Shown one piece after another: positions 23,460-35,363 of a stretch of 64,000 nucleotides of DNA. The position numbers and the translations under genes were made by a program. The notes below the pieces were generated by a model. That model made no database searches and was not told the DNA's origin. It saw only the letters and a list, made by a program, of their open reading frames with translations. Every line of letters starts with the position of its first letter. Position 1 is the first letter of the stretch. The stretch spans positions 188,177,654 to 188,241,653 of the forward strand of contig JARDYH010000001.1 of the NCBI GenBank assembly GCA_029215795.1. Reading direction: 5' to 3'. This stretch comes from Anniella stebbinsi. Its lineage: Eukaryota; Chordata; Lepidosauria; Squamata; Anniellidae.

Positions 23460-24040
23460 GGTAAAGAACAGAGAATAGAGTAAGAATAAATGGAGAATTC
23501 TCACAATGGAGGGATATAAACAGTGGGTTCCCCAAAGACCTGTATTGGGACCAGTGCCTTTTAACTTCTTCATAAATTATCTGGAGCTAGGCAGGAGCAG
23601 TGAGCTGGTGATGTTTACTGTTGACACAAATTATATATGGTGGTTAAAACAAAAAGGACAGTGAAGGATCTCTCCAAACTGGAGGAATGGACATCAAATA
23701 ACAAATAATATTCAATGTAAGCAAGTGCAAAGAGATGCACATTGGGACGGGACTAGACATCCTAACCTCACATATCTGATGGAAGGGGCTGATTGCCCAG
23801 GAAAGGGATTTGGGGGTTGTAGTGAACAGCTCAATAAACACATCGACCCAGTATGCAGCTGCTGTGAAAAAGGCAAATTTCATGCCAGGGGATCATTAGT
23901 AAAAGGAACTGAAAATAAAACTGCCAATATCACGGAATCTAAGGCAGACATTGCAGAGTTAAAAAAGGGAAGCCAAAATGATTAAGGGGCTATAGCAATT
24001 CACATGTGAGAAAGGTTCTCAACATTTTAGTTTAGAAAAA
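23460..24040 (+). mobile_element. CR1/L3-type LINE, part 1
   Basis: The plus strand reads as broken CR1 RT: PQRPVLGPVPFNFFINYLELG near 23,530-23,590, the damaged catalytic box VDTNYIW, FNVSKCKEMHIG and GNRKGFGGCSEQLNKHIDPVCSCCEKGKFHA, and then remnants of GIAIHM. Stops and frameshifts are frequent. The copy is interrupted at 24,040 by a SINE and resumes at 24,284. Confidence 0.75.
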
Positions 24041-24283
24041 AGTCAAGTAAAAGAATGGAGAGAGTCCACGTGGTATAGTGGATGGTGATTCAGGAGATCT
24101 GGATTCTAGTCCCCATTCAGCCATGAAGCTCACCAGGTGACTTTGGGTCAGTCACTGACTCTCAGCCTAACCTACCTCACAGGGTTGTGGAGAGGATACA
24201 ATGGAAAGGAAGACCACCATATAAGCCACTTTGGGTTCCTTGGAGGAAAAAAGATGGGATATAAATGTAATAATAAATAATAA
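24041..24283 (+). mobile_element. tRNA-derived SINE (Sauria/Squam-like) inside CR1
   Basis: An A-box-like TGGTATAGTGG and a B-box-like GATTCTAGTCCCC mark the tRNA-derived head. The body has the squamate text CAGCCTAACCTACCTCACAGGG and ends CTTGGAGGAAAAAAGATGGGATATAAATGTAATAATAAATAATAA. The CR1 sequence TTTAGAAAAA occurs on both sides (24,031-24,040 and 24,284-24,293), a 10-bp target-site duplication. The element would be transcribed by RNA polymerase III and mobilised by a partner LINE. Sauria-type SINEs are known from squamates. Confidence 0.85.
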
Positions 24284-24770
24284 TTTAGAAAAACGGTTAG
24301 AGGTTTATAAAATTATGCATGGCATAGAGAAAGCAAGGTAAGTTTAGCTCCCGCTCTCAAAATCCTAGAATCTCGCATCATCTAATGAAGCTGAATAGTA
24401 GGAGATACAGACAAAAATTACATCTTCACACAGCACATAATGAAGCTTTGGAATTTGCTGCCACAAGATGTAGTGATGGCCACCAACATGGATAGCTTTA
24501 ATAGGAGATTAGGCACATTCGTGGAGGATAAGGCCATCACTGGCTACAACTCATGACAGCTATATAAAACCTCTAGTCTCAGTGGCAGTCAGTATGCTTC
24601 TCAGTATAAGTTGCAGTAGAGCACAGGTGTGCAGGTGGGAGAGGGGTGCTCTTATGCTCAAGTCCTGCTTGTGGGCTTCCAATGGGCATCTGATTGGTCA
24701 CGTGTGGGAACAGGACACTGGACTAGCTGGGCCTTCAGTCTGATCAAAAATGGCTCGTTATTTACATTTC
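24284..24770 (+). mobile_element. CR1/L3-type LINE, part 2 with 3' end
   Basis: It continues the CR1 reading after the SINE: VYKIMHGIE, then text matching LWNLLPQDVVMATNMDSF. The 3' UTR includes GTCCTGCTTGTGGGCTTCC and GGACACTGGACTAGCTGGGCC before it fades at about 24,770. This is the standard end of the lizard CR1/L3 family also seen at 30,768 and 45,210. Confidence 0.8.
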
Positions 24771-24841
24771 CATAGCCAAAGATCGCTTGATCAATTGTGT
24801 GATCAGTTATTTCTCTTTAAAATAATTCTTCATTTGGTTGT

Positions 24842-24857
24842 AAAAAAAGTCTTGCTC
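24842..24857. repeat. L1 target-site duplication, left copy
   Basis: AAAAAAAGTCTTGCTC, repeated exactly at 28,920-28,935. Confidence 0.9.
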
Positions 24858-27800
24858 AACTTCACCCAAGTTGGGGGGTAAATGTGGGTGGGTGAGGGAG
24901 GGGGGGTATGTGTATCACAGAGGGAGACCAATATAGAGATGTGTTGGAAAGAGAGAGATGGATAATAAATTAAGGGTTGCAACTTTAAATGTTAAAGGGC
25001 TAGGAACTGTTATTAAAAGGAAGAGAATAGAAATGTTATTAAAAAAAGAGAAAGCTGATGTAATTTTTTTGCAGGAAACTCATCAAACAAAGGAGGGTGT
25101 AAATGAGCTTCGGATGAGGGAGGTGGGCGTTTACGAAAAGTCTTTTGGTACTTCTAAAGCGAGAGGTGTAGCAATTATAATCTCAAAAAAATGTGGCATT
25201 ACTATACAAAGGGTGAAGAAGGATGAAGCGGGAAGGTTTCTGATTATTTCCTGCAGGGTAGGGGAGGAGGAATATGTATTGATTAATGTATATGCTCCAA
25301 ATGGGAAACAGATGGAATTTTTTGATGAAGTTTTTAATGCAGTGGGAGAAGTAGGTAAAAAGAATATTGTGATGGCAGGTGACTTTAATATGGTATTAGA
25401 CAAAGGGAAAGATAGGGATAATATATTAAGAGTTCTCAAGAGTGGTGGGAGGACGGGATTAAGCAAATTAATGGAGAGAAAAGAATTAATTGATGTTTGG
25501 AGAGTATTAAAAGGGGAAGAAAGGAAATACACTTTCTACTCACCAAGGTTTAAGAGTTATTCCAGGATTGATTATATTTTTGTGTCAAAAAATATGTTGT
25601 CTAAATTTATAGATTGTGCTATAGGGGTAATTAAAGTCACAGATCATGCATTAATGACGTTGGATCTTAAAATGAAGAAGGATTACAAACAAGTTCAGAG
25701 ATGGAGAATCGATACAAGGTTACTAAATAATAAAAATATAGTGGAGAATATTAAAAAAGAAATGCAGGAAATATGGGAAATTAACGAAAAGGACATAAAC
25801 TCGCAGGGTTTAATATGGGACACTATGAAGGCTGTAGTAAGAGGGATATGTATCAGGGAAATGTGTACCCTAAGAAAACAACAAGAGGCTCAAAAGAAAA
25901 AGATTGAAAAGGAGGTAAGGGACCTAGAGGACAAGCTAAGAGAGACAAAAGATAAACGCCTATTTGCCCAAATCCAAGCTAAGAAAAAAGAATTAGAGAG
26001 AGAAGAGTTAGAACAAGTCCAGAGGGATTTGCTATATTTAAAGAGGGAATTTTTTGAATATAGTAATAAAAATTCAAAGATGCTGGCTAGGTCCACTCAG
26101 TCCAAAAAGGCTAAGAGTATGATAGGGACAATTAGAGACAAGACAGGGAAAAATTGTAATTTAATGAAGGATAAATTAAATATATTTCAGGAATTTTATA
26201 AAGAATTATATACATCAAATATGGGATCACAGGTTAAAATATTGGAATATGTAGAGAGGAATTGGAAAATAAGATTACAGGGGCAAGACAGGGATTATAT
26301 GGAAGGTTTAGTTACTGAGAAAGAAATAGAAGGAATTATAGTTAAATTAAAAGGAGGGAAATCTCCGGGATTGGATGGTTTGGGGCCGGATTATTATAAA
26401 GTTTTTAAAGGAATTTTACTACCAAGATTAAAAAAATTATTTAATAGTATAATAGAAGGGGGAAAGACCCCCCCCCCATCATGGGATCATTCCTTGATCA
26501 TATTAATTCCGAAACCAGGAAAGGATTTGACTGACCCAGCATCTTATAGACCAATATCTTTAATAAATCAAGATTCAAACATTTTTACAGCAATAATGGC
26601 AAAAAGGATGAGTACGTTTATACATAAGTATATTAGAAAGGATCAATGTGGATTTATCCCAGGAAGGCAAATGCCTAATTTAATAGGAAGAGTTTTAAAT
26701 ATAATCAATACTATTAAAAAAAGGAATTTAAAAGCGGGATTATTAGCATTGGATATATTCAAAGCCTTTGATTGCGTGGAATGGCCAGCACTTAAATTAA
26801 TTTTGAAAACATTTGGGCTTGGAGTGAAATTTATGGGAGTGATGGATCAACTGTATAAAAATAATAAAGCAGAAATAATGGTTAATGATGGGTTAACGCA
26901 ACAGATTACACTAGCCCGAGGAACAAGACAAGGTTGCCCACTTTCACCGATATTATTTGCGATAGTAATAGAAATTTTGGCAAATGTTATAAGGGAGGAT
27001 TCAAGATTGAAGGGGATAGGAGGGAAGGAGAAGATTAAAATGAATATGTTTGCGGATGACACATTACTGACATTAGAAGACCCCCTGAAGGAGGGGGAGC
27101 TGATTAAGAAACATTTGAGAGAATTTGGGGAGGTCACAGGTTTACAAGTTAATTGGGGGAAGTCAGAAATGATGTTATTCAAGTATAACAAAGAGGAGAT
27201 GGAGGAAGGTAAAGTTAAGTTAGGTCTTAGGCTTAAAAATATAGTACGTTATTTAGGAGTTAATATTGCAAAAGATTTAGACAGGTTAGAGGAAATTAAT
27301 TTTGTAAGTTTGAAAAAACAGGTAGGGGAAAAGTTAGAGGTATACAGGAAATTAAAACATTCTTGGTTTGGTAGAATAGCGGTTATAAAAATGAAGATAT
27401 TACCCAAGATTAATTTTTTGTTTAGAATGCTACCGATTAAAATATCGGATGTAGAGTTAAAGAGTTGGCAAAATATGATTAATGCTTATTGCAATGGAGA
27501 TAAGAGAGCTAGGATTAATAAAGGGCTATGGTATAAGACACAAAAGAAAGGAGGTTTGGGACTTCCAAATATAAAGAATTATTATAGTGCTAATCAGTTA
27601 AGATATGTTATAAATAGTATATTAGGGGAGGAAGATTTAGAATGGTTAGAAACGCAAACAGGGGAACCAGATTTCAAATTGCAAAATATTTTTTTTAATA
27701 ATAAAATCCAAAAGAAAGATTTGAGCGGACTGGAAAACCCGTGCTGAAAAACATTCTAGAGATCTGGGAGAAAGTTAAAGGGAGTTTAATACCAGGAGAC

Positions 27801-28919
27801 TCTCCACTCGCCCCAGTGGTAGTTGTGAGAAATTTCCCAAGGAATTTAAAAGTAGAATTGGAAGGAAGTTTGAAGGGTCAGGAAATTATTAAGTTAAGGA
27901 ATTGGATGGAAAGAATGACAGATAAGGAGCAAATTAGAGAGTTGGTAAAAGGACAAAAGATAGCTTGGTTCAAATGTTTACAATTGGAAAAATGGACACA
28001 GGAATGGAAAAAGATGAATAAGAAGTGTAGAAATAATACAAGATTTGAAGATTTAATTGAATCAAGAGGAAAGAAGGAAGTAATTAAAGCTAGAAAAGGT
28101 CTAACTAGCGAAATATATAAAATCCTGACAGAAGAAGCTGAATATAGAGATTCGCTTAAAATGATTTGGGAAGATGACTTAAAAGAACAAATTAATGAAC
28201 GTGACTGGGGGAAGATATGGGATGCAAGAATGTTAAAGCTTTTGTTGATTAGAATTAAGGAGAATTATTATAAAATAGTATGGAGATGGTATTTAACGCC
28301 GGTAAGATTTCATCAGATAGATAAAAAAGTGTCCAAGAATTGTTGGAGGGGATGTCAGGAGGTTGGAACGTATTTCCATATGTGGTGGAGCTGTAAACAT
28401 GTACAAAAGTTTTGGGAAAGGGTGTTTAAAGAAATAAGTTATATAATTGGAAGTAATTTGGAATTAAACCCAAAGCTGGCTCTACTAGCAATATGGGGAA
28501 AAGGTATGGAGAATATAAATAAGAAAGAATTAATAAACAACCTCCTGGCTCCCGCCAGAATAATGATTGCTAAAAATTGGAAAGGGCAAGGGATATATAC
28601 CATAGAAGAATGGTATAAAGAAATATGGGACATGGCACTTAATGATAAGCTAACGTGTAAAATTAAAATAAAGAGGGGAATGTCCAATAAGAATTATTTT
28701 GGAGATATATGGAGTTTATTTTTGGAATATGTATTAAGAACGGGGAAGGGGCAAATGCTTTCAAAAGAGTCTTTACATTTTTGGAAAGAAGAATAATGTA
28801 TAATCGAAGGTCTCCTGGGGGGAGGGGAGCACGGGGGTATGTGGTATGTATTGTATTTTATGTTGTTTAGGTTTATGTTGTATTATGTTATGTTGAAAAA
28901 TAATAAAAAAATTATTTTA
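24858..28919 (+). mobile_element. L1-type LINE without ORF1, 4.06 kb
   Basis: A perfect 16-bp target-site duplication bounds the element. It has 100 bases of G-rich leader, ORF2 with one frameshift, a short 3' UTR with a G-rich tract (28,815-28,835) and an A/T-rich tail ending TAATAAAAAAATTATTTTAAA. ORF1 is absent: the 5' end falls only 100 bases before the ORF2 start, so this is a 5' truncation that happens to leave ORF2 whole. Few lesions and an exact duplication indicate a recent insertion. No other L1 of this kind is visible in the window. Confidence 0.93.
24958..28796 (+). pseudogene. L1 ORF2: endonuclease, RT, zinc knuckle; one frameshift
   Basis: ORF2 nicks target DNA and reverse-transcribes L1 RNA at the nick. 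The first part (24,958-27,747, 929 codons) starts at the ATG before the endonuclease. Endonuclease residues are all visible: N11, E40, VYAPN 111-115, GDFN 141-144, SRIDY 202-206 and TDH 228-230. A charged coiled-coil-like stretch spans about 300-370. RT motifs follow: PASYRPISLIN (527-537), LDIFKAFD (598-605), RQGCPLSP (657-664) and the catalytic FADD (698-701). A single-base loss in CCC at about 27,738-27,740 moves the frame. The second part (27,741-28,796, 351 codons) ends with a C-x3-C-x7-H-x4-C knuckle at its codons 201-218. Together they would give about 1,280 residues, the usual L1 ORF2 length. Confidence 0.94.
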
Positions 28920-28935
28920 AAAAAAAGTCTTGCTC
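28920..28935. repeat. L1 target-site duplication, right copy
   Basis: Exact copy of 24,842-24,857, directly after the A-rich tail of the L1. Confidence 0.9.
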
Positions 28936-29820
28936 CTGAAGAAACAGCTTTGACACACAGGGAGTTCAATTAATCTATTCTGCTGTTGAAATAAATCATA
29001 ATTCCAAGGAAGAACTTCATGCATAATATAAGAAGAGACATTTTAAAACATTTGTTTCCTTAACCAGGCTTTACTCACTATTCCAGAAATACATTCTGAA
29101 TATAAGTGGAATAGATGCATAATGGTCAAGCTCCTTACTTACGTTTTCAATGCATTTTGCCAGCTGGTATGAACAATACTTTGTAAGTTTCTATCTGATA
29201 TTTTCATTAGGAATGTGTATTCTCTGTCTAGTCCCAGGAGATTATTACAAGCCAAAAGCAATGTAAAGCATACAAGCTTTAAATAACTTACAAAGTTAAC
29301 ATAATGAATGCATGTATTATCTGAAATCCATCACTAAGTGGCTCACTGTAGCCCCAAGCTGTGATAAAACGCCACTCATAAATTTATATTAAAGCTCTAT
29401 TCAATAGCAATTATTTACCAACAAAGATTTATTGATTCATTTGCTGTTAAAGTCTGAGCCAATCAGCCTATGATATTGGCCTTCAAGGCATCAAGTTATG
29501 GTACAGGCCACTATCATGTTCAGCATCCTGATTATACTGGTAACACTGAGCAGTTAATGAGTAGAATCCCACTTGGGATCAATTAAAAATGGTGGATGGC
29601 CAGTCAAGGGACTGATATAATACTCACATGTGCACAAGTATCTACCATGTATGTTAAGACATCACTAAGCCTTTTCTTTGTTATGGATCACTATCTGTTT
29701 CAATGACTTTGACAGACGATCAATGGAAAAATTAAGAAGTATGTGGCTAGTTTTTTTAGTGGCCTTACTTTCTTGCACCTGAAAGGCTTATGAACTCCAA
29801 GAAAAACCAACATATTAGGA
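28936..29820. other. Anonymous low-repeat sequence
   Basis: AT-rich, no coding frame or repeat end. It may be unique DNA that the L1 landed beside. Confidence 0.35.
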
Positions 29821-29821
29821 A

Positions 29822-29844
29822 ACACACACACACACAGGGGGAGG

Positions 29845-29884
<40 letters not shown>
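29822..29884. repeat. Compound (CA)n / (GA)n microsatellite
   Basis: (CA)n at 29,822-29,836, a G-rich bridge, then (GA)n from about 29,846 to 29,883. Confidence 0.9.
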
Positions 29885-30300
29885 ACGAATGAATGTTCAC
29901 TGGCTGCCAATCACATTCTGACGACAATCTAACCCAAACGTCCGGATGACCTATCTCAGTCGTTTCATTCAGAAGTTGAAAATTCTGGGACACAAGATGG
30001 AACTTGCAGTGCTCTGTAAACTAACACCCATAGGACAGAGCAGCTCTCCCAGCAACACCTTCTAGAATCTGCCATCTAGGAAGGCCTGGAGCCACTTCAA
30101 ACAGAACCTTCCAATCTCAAAAAAGAGAGACAAAGACAAATATTGTAACAGAAGATTGTTACAGATACCAAATAAACACTTTATCTATTAATAAATAAGC
30201 CATTACTATTTGTTCAATTAATTTGTTCATTAAAACAGAATCTCACGTTCTTGTATACCACTGAACAAAAGTAAGTAGATTACTCTACCTTTCCATTTGT
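29885..30300. other. Anonymous sequence
   Basis: No recognisable feature. Confidence 0.35.
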
Positions 30301-30565
30301 GAACAATTTCTACATGGTTATCTTTTCGGTGCCAGGTCAAGACTTTCCTCTTCTCCCAGGAGTTTAACAGCATATACTGGGTTTTTAATTGACCCCAGAA
30401 CTATATTTAGGCCTGGCTGAGAGTTCACAGCTGTTTTAAATGCACACTGTTTTTATATGTCATCTGTTTTTATGTTTTTAAATTTTGTATATCGATTTTT
30501 AATGTCCAAAGTTTGAATTTTTGTAAACCACCCAGAGAGCTTCGGCTATGGGGCGGTAAATAAAT

Positions 30566-30602
<37 letters not shown>

Positions 30603-30603
30603 G
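30300..30603 (+). mobile_element. L2-type LINE 3' end with (TAA)n tail
   Basis: The 3' UTR ends TTGTAAACCACCCAGAGAGC and then TTCGGCTATGGGGCGGTAAATAAATG, a tail widespread in lizards (usual form: CCGCCCAGAGAGCTTCGGCTATTGGGCGG). It is followed by (TAA)n at 30,569-30,602. The CCGCCC/GGGCGG arms form a hairpin in the usual sequence. Here one arm has a CpG change (CCACCC). Confidence 0.75.
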
Positions 30604-30767
30604 TTTGACCCCCCCCCCCCCAAAAAAACTAATTTGTAAGCTATGTCTCTAAGACCCCCACCAAAAATTCTAAGTAAGGCTAATTTAGTGTCAGGAATTA
30701 AATCATAATGTATGATTTTATTCATTTATTTCAACATAAACCTGGAGTAGGAAAATTTGGGTGATTA

Positions 30768-32085
30768 AGAACATAAGAAGAGCCATGCTGGATCAGACCA
30801 AGGGTCCACCTAGTCCAACACTCTGTTCACACAGTGACCAACCCACTGTCAACCAGGGACCCACAAGCAGGACACAGTGTAACAGCACCCTTCCACCCAG
30901 GTTCCCCAGAAACTATACAAGCTTACTGCCTCTGATACTGGAGGTTGTGCTTAGCCATCAGTACTAGTAGCCATTGAGAGCCTTCTCCTCCAAGAATTTA
31001 TCCAACCTGCTTTTCAAGCCATCCAAATTGGTGGCCATCACCACATCTTGTGGTAGTGAATTCCAGAGTTTAACTATGCACTGTGTGAAGAAGTACTTCC
31101 TTTCATCTGTCATGAATCTCCCACCAATCAGCTTCAAGGGCTGAACCTGGGTTCTACTATTATGGGAGAGGGAGAAAAATGTCTCCCTATCCACAGTCTC
31201 CACATCATGCATAATTTTGTACACCTCTATCGCATCTCCCCTTAGCCCCCTTTTTCCAAGCTGAACAATTCCAGCTGTTGTAACCTTCCCTCATAGGAGA
31301 GGTGCTCCAGTCCCTTGATAATTTTAGTTGGCCTTTTGTGCACTTTTTCCAGCTCTACAATACCTTTTTTAGGGGTGGTGACTATAACTGCACACAGTAT
31401 TCTAAGTTTGGTTGACCATATATATGTATAAAGGCAGTATGATACTGGCAGTTTTTTTGTCAATTCCTTTTCTAATAATGCCTAGCATAGAGATTGCCTT
31501 CTTTACAGAGGCTGCACACTGGGCTGACATTTTCATTTATCTGTCCACCACAGCCCCAAGATCTCTTTCTTGATCAGTAACTGCCAGCAAAGATCCCATC
31601 AGGTTATATTTGAAGTTGGGTTTTGTTTTTGTCCCCATGTGCAAAGCCTTTTGGAAGTCCAAGTAAGCAATGTCCACCACCCCACCCCTGTCTACATGTC
31701 TACTGACATTCTCAAAGATTAGTGAGACAGGACTTACGTTTGCAGATACTGTGTTGATTCTTTTTCAGAAGGACTTGTCCTTCTCTATGCTTACTAATTT
31801 TGTCTTTAATAATGCTTTCAAACAATTTACCTGGAAGCCCTCTTTTTTATAACAGCTTTCGTGACGCCGCTATTTAACCAAACCAGTGACTTTTTGAACT
31901 TGGTGCTACCTTTCCTAACCTGTGGTATACATTTTAGCTGAGCTTCTGTTATTGTCGTTTTGAGTAACTTCAACGCATTTTGAAGGGATCTGACCCTCTT
32001 GATTCCCCTCTTTTCAATTTCCTTTTCACCAGTTCCCTCATTTTAGAGAAGTTTCCTCTTTTGAAAATGCCAGGAGCCTGAAACT
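30768..32085 (-). mobile_element. CR1/L3-type LINE fragment, 3' end and disrupted ORF2
   Basis: Read on the minus strand, 31,463-31,242 carries HKRPTKIIKGLEHLSYEGRL and LELFSLEKGG, and 31,224-30,967 carries MYKIMHDVETVDRE, LSHNSRTQVQPLKLIGGRF, CIVKLWNSLPQDVVMATN and a C-terminal end before the stop. These are CR1 ORF2 C-terminal motifs. The 3' UTR (30,966-30,768) has the complement of AGTGTTGGACTAGGTGGACC and ends at TTCTTATGTTCTTAAT. Upstream pieces (31,500-32,085) fit an earlier ORF2 region with scattered stops, including a microsatellite-free stretch ending at a TTTTCAAAAGAGG end. The UTR is the best-preserved part. Confidence 0.8.
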
Positions 32086-32212
32086 ATACTGCAGGGGTGG
32101 CGGTATACTGTTCTCTCACTCCCTCCTACACAATATGGGTAAAACATGAACTACTTATACCATTGCCAAAGACAAAGACGCTTTCAGCAACAGTCCTGCT
32201 CTCAACCTGTAA

Positions 32213-32213
<1 letters not shown>

Positions 32214-32245
<32 letters not shown>

Positions 32246-32246
32246 A
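32214..32246. repeat. (GAT)n microsatellite
   Basis: About eleven GAT units. Confidence 0.9.
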
Positions 32247-32249
32247 ACG

Positions 32250-33790
32250 CAGCTGTGTTTGCATTTGCACAGTAATTTGAGGTGGGGGAATCCATGTGAA
32301 AGAAAAACTGTATTAGAAAGAGCATGAACTTTTTGCTAGTTTTACTTCTGGGCAGACAAACTGCTAATTTCTCCGTTTCTTATGAGCAACTATCACTTTC
32401 CACCCTGGGAGATGAAAATGAGCCAATGTATATTCAAAATGAGTCAAGGAGCAATTTTTACGCCCATGCCTCTATGGTCACACATGCAAGAAAGACACAA
32501 AGCAGGATGTCGTCGCTTGCCTTATTTGTCAAATCTAGGAACCACTTGCCTCCGAAAAATGGAAGGCATGAGAGGGCTCGTTTCTCAAAAAACGATTGCC
32601 TGATATTTTACCTCGTGTGGGCACATTTGGCTGCTATAGGGGACATCATTTACAAAATGGCTGCTCATTCACAAAAAGGGCACACCCCACAGTAGTGGGT
32701 TTTGCTACTTGCCTAAGATTGTGAATATGTGGCAGAGATGGAGACTGAGGCTCAAATAGGTCATATAGTAACTGTTAAGTGTGGATGCATCAATGAGTTC
32801 ACTTTGTTGCTTTTGAAATATATGCTTGTATGACAGTCAGCACTACCTCGCTTTTGGCAAATTTCTTCTTTGTCATTGGGGTAGGATACTGAATACGAAT
32901 TATTTACCAAGGCCACAAAATCCCTTCTTGTCAATGCAAGCATTTCATTTATTAAAAATATTGCATAACTTATGTTGTTTTAAAATCCTTCCGCAGTTAT
33001 ACTCAGTTTGCTCAGTACACCTAGGCAGTACAGATCCTTCTGTAGTGTTCCCCCTTCAACCCTCATTGAAGACAACATATGCTACCAAGTAGGCAGATTT
33101 AAAAATCCCTTTTTATGGCAGTGGTAGGTTTCCCTCTGATAGTAGAAAAAGTACAAAATATAAGAGGGTGTAAACCATTAATTTAGCACTGGGGCATTTC
33201 AACATGGAAGGCCTTTACTCAGTACTGAAGAAACCTAACAGTGGTGCCAAGATGTCTTTGGTTATAGAAATAAGTTTGAAACATTTTGAGTGCTGGCCCA
33301 GTTTAAATATATTTAACAGTTTAATACACAGAAAGTCACAGTTTGTGCACCAAGAAAACTGAATGCAATTAACATATTCTCTTAATAAAAGTATGAAATG
33401 CAACACACTGGGAGTGGAGAGTAACAATCAATATATTACCTCCTCTATAATTCAGCAGGGGGACAGTATTAACAGAGGGAAAGTAATCTGATAGATTCAA
33501 TTTTACTCTCTATAAAAGCATAAAGCAATATTGTTCATAAAATATGAACAAATACTAAATACTTACATCTATCCCCAAAATCTGAGCTAGGCAATATAAC
33601 TCAATCCCCAATCATTTTGTTTCGCATTGCGTTTTCTAGCCAGACAGATGAGGTGGAAGAAGAGGGTAGACATGATAGCGGAAGGAAGGGGGAGAATTCC
33701 ACAACGCTTTAAAAACAGAATTAAACTTCCCATCCTGATCGAAGCTGTTTCCATAGAAACATCAGGAACACCACTTAACAGAAGCTTAAA
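32250..33790. other. Anonymous sequence with an unidentified open segment at 32,324-32,695
   Basis: A 123-codon plus frame at 32,324-32,695 overlaps a 73-codon frame. Neither resembles a known domain, and both can be chance. Nothing else is recognised. Confidence 0.3.
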
Positions 33791-33815
33791 AACACACACA
33801 CACACACACACACAC
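33791..33815. repeat. (AC)n microsatellite
   Basis: Twelve AC units. Confidence 0.9.
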
Positions 33816-33989
33816 TGTTTGGTACCACACCACCCCCTCCCCCTCTTCCAGACAAGCTATTTCACAAATGGATGCTTTTTGCAGCTTGCTCTGTAGATCT
33901 TTCCATGAAGTGGTGAAAAGGAATATAGGACCCTTAACCAGATCCCTTGTGGCCCCCTCCTTTTTTGTTGGTAATATTTCTGTCATTCT

Positions 33990-34480
33990 ACCAGGGTGTA
34001 CGGTACAAAGGGTTACACTTTAATTGAGCTGTCAGCATCTCCAACAATCCTATAAAACTTCGATTATGCACGGCAGGGTTAGTGACACACTTGTTATTGT
34101 GGATGCCCTATTTGCTAAACCTAACCACCACCCCTCACAGGTCACATAACCCAAGCGACCTTCCTGTCATTAGCTGCGTCTATTCCTACCTCACTGCTGT
34201 GAAAATCACACAAGTGAAGGCTTCAAAGCCCTTACCAGGACTGAATTCGACCAGAAGCTAATCACCCACAAATCCAGCTCAAATGGCAATAATTGGCTAA
34301 ACTGCTCACCTCTCCAGAGCTCAGCAGTAATTTGGGATAATAAAGAAAAGAATTATTCAGCTAACTGCCCTGAAATGTATGTTTTGTGACCGACACACTT
34401 CACATTTTAATAATGATGGACACAAAATCCAATTTAATATAACATCTACTGAATAACAAACCTGAACACCGAAAGAAACG
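33990..34480. other. Candidate conserved non-coding element
   Basis: About 490 bases free of simple repeats and repeat ends. They contain words such as TTTAATTGAGCTGTCAG, CAATAATTGGC and GAATTATTCAGC that resemble homeodomain and TALE-type sites. The call rests on texture only. Confidence 0.25.
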
Positions 34481-34785
34481 AAAACGTTTTTTTAAAAAAT
34501 GTGGCCCATATTATTCCACAAAAAGGGTTCACACTTCATGTTGTGGACCAAAAAGGGCTTTGTGAGCAATCCTTAAACCCTGAACTATATTGGATTTTTG
34601 AAATAACAGAAAGCCCCAAGTTAAAAATAATATATATCTATTCCTCAAGCCTCTGCCAGGTGAATACATTTTTTGTGCTTTTAAGCTTCTTGATTTTTTG
34701 AGTGACTCTAGTTTCCCTTATCTTTCTTTCCTTTCACCCTGCCCTCTCCTCAGTAGTAGACCACAACTTTGGCCTGCCTCAGGCA

Positions 34786-34900
34786 ATTCAATCCCTGGCA
34801 TCTTGGGTAAGAGACTGACCACAGCTAAGACCTTGAAGAGCCAGCCCCTGCTTCTCAGTGCAGACAACACTGAGCTAAATGGACGAATGGACACTCAATG
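34786..34900 (+). mobile_element. tRNA-derived SINE fragment (MIR-like lizard family)
   Basis: TTCAATCCCTGGCATCTTGGG is the B-box end of the tRNA-like head. CTCAGTGCAGACAACACTGAGCTAAATGGACGAATGG is the usual body (CAGTGTAGACAATACTGAGCTAGATGGACCAATGG). The head is truncated. The same family recurs at 54,757 (+) and 63,775 (-). Confidence 0.7.
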
Positions 34901-34902
34901 AC

Positions 34903-35099
34903 CCTGTTCAGACAACACACTAAGCCACGGGGGTTAAGCATTTTGATCTAAACATTATGGCTTAGTGTGTCATGTGAACAATGACTTAGTGTGTGGTGTG
35001 AACCATTCCTAACTATGGTGACTACATAACATGCTCACTAACCATTTGCTGCAAAAGGGTTAGCAGGCTAATTGTGGCTTAGTGTGCTGTCTGAACAGG
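34903..35099. mobile_element. Short TIR element (197 bp), CCTGTTCAGAC family
   Basis: Ends CCTGTTCAGACAACACACTAAGCCAC and GTGGCTTAGTGTGCTGTCTGAACAGG are inverted repeats of about 26 bases with one mismatch. Inside are repeats of TTAGTGTG words and no coding. It is a non-autonomous DNA-transposon-like element. The flanks TCAATGAC and CCCAATGT share CAATG, but offset, so a target duplication is not established. Its superfamily is unassigned. Confidence 0.75.
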
Positions 35100-35363
35100 C
35101 CCAATGTAAATTAGTAGAGGCTCATATGGGACAGAACCCTTACTTTCTCCACCAGTGATACCTTTACATATGACTAATGGCCCTTGTGCGGGGAAGGAAA
35201 ACACAGATGTCCTGAGACTTAAAGTGTAATACTCAATGAGTTTGTTTGTTGTTTAAAGGATTTTAATGTAACCTAATTTACATTTATTTTCTTAATGATT
35301 GCAAGTTTATCTTTTAAAAAACATTCTGCTTCAAAATGAAATTGAAATACAAACTGTTTAGTG

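Noticed and set aside
25131..28687. Minus-strand frames opposite L1 ORF2
   Set aside because: They are antisense to a coherent ORF2 with conserved motifs.
29700..29993. 97-codon minus frame with serine/leucine repeats
   Set aside because: It is a translation of the (GA)n and (CA)n microsatellites.
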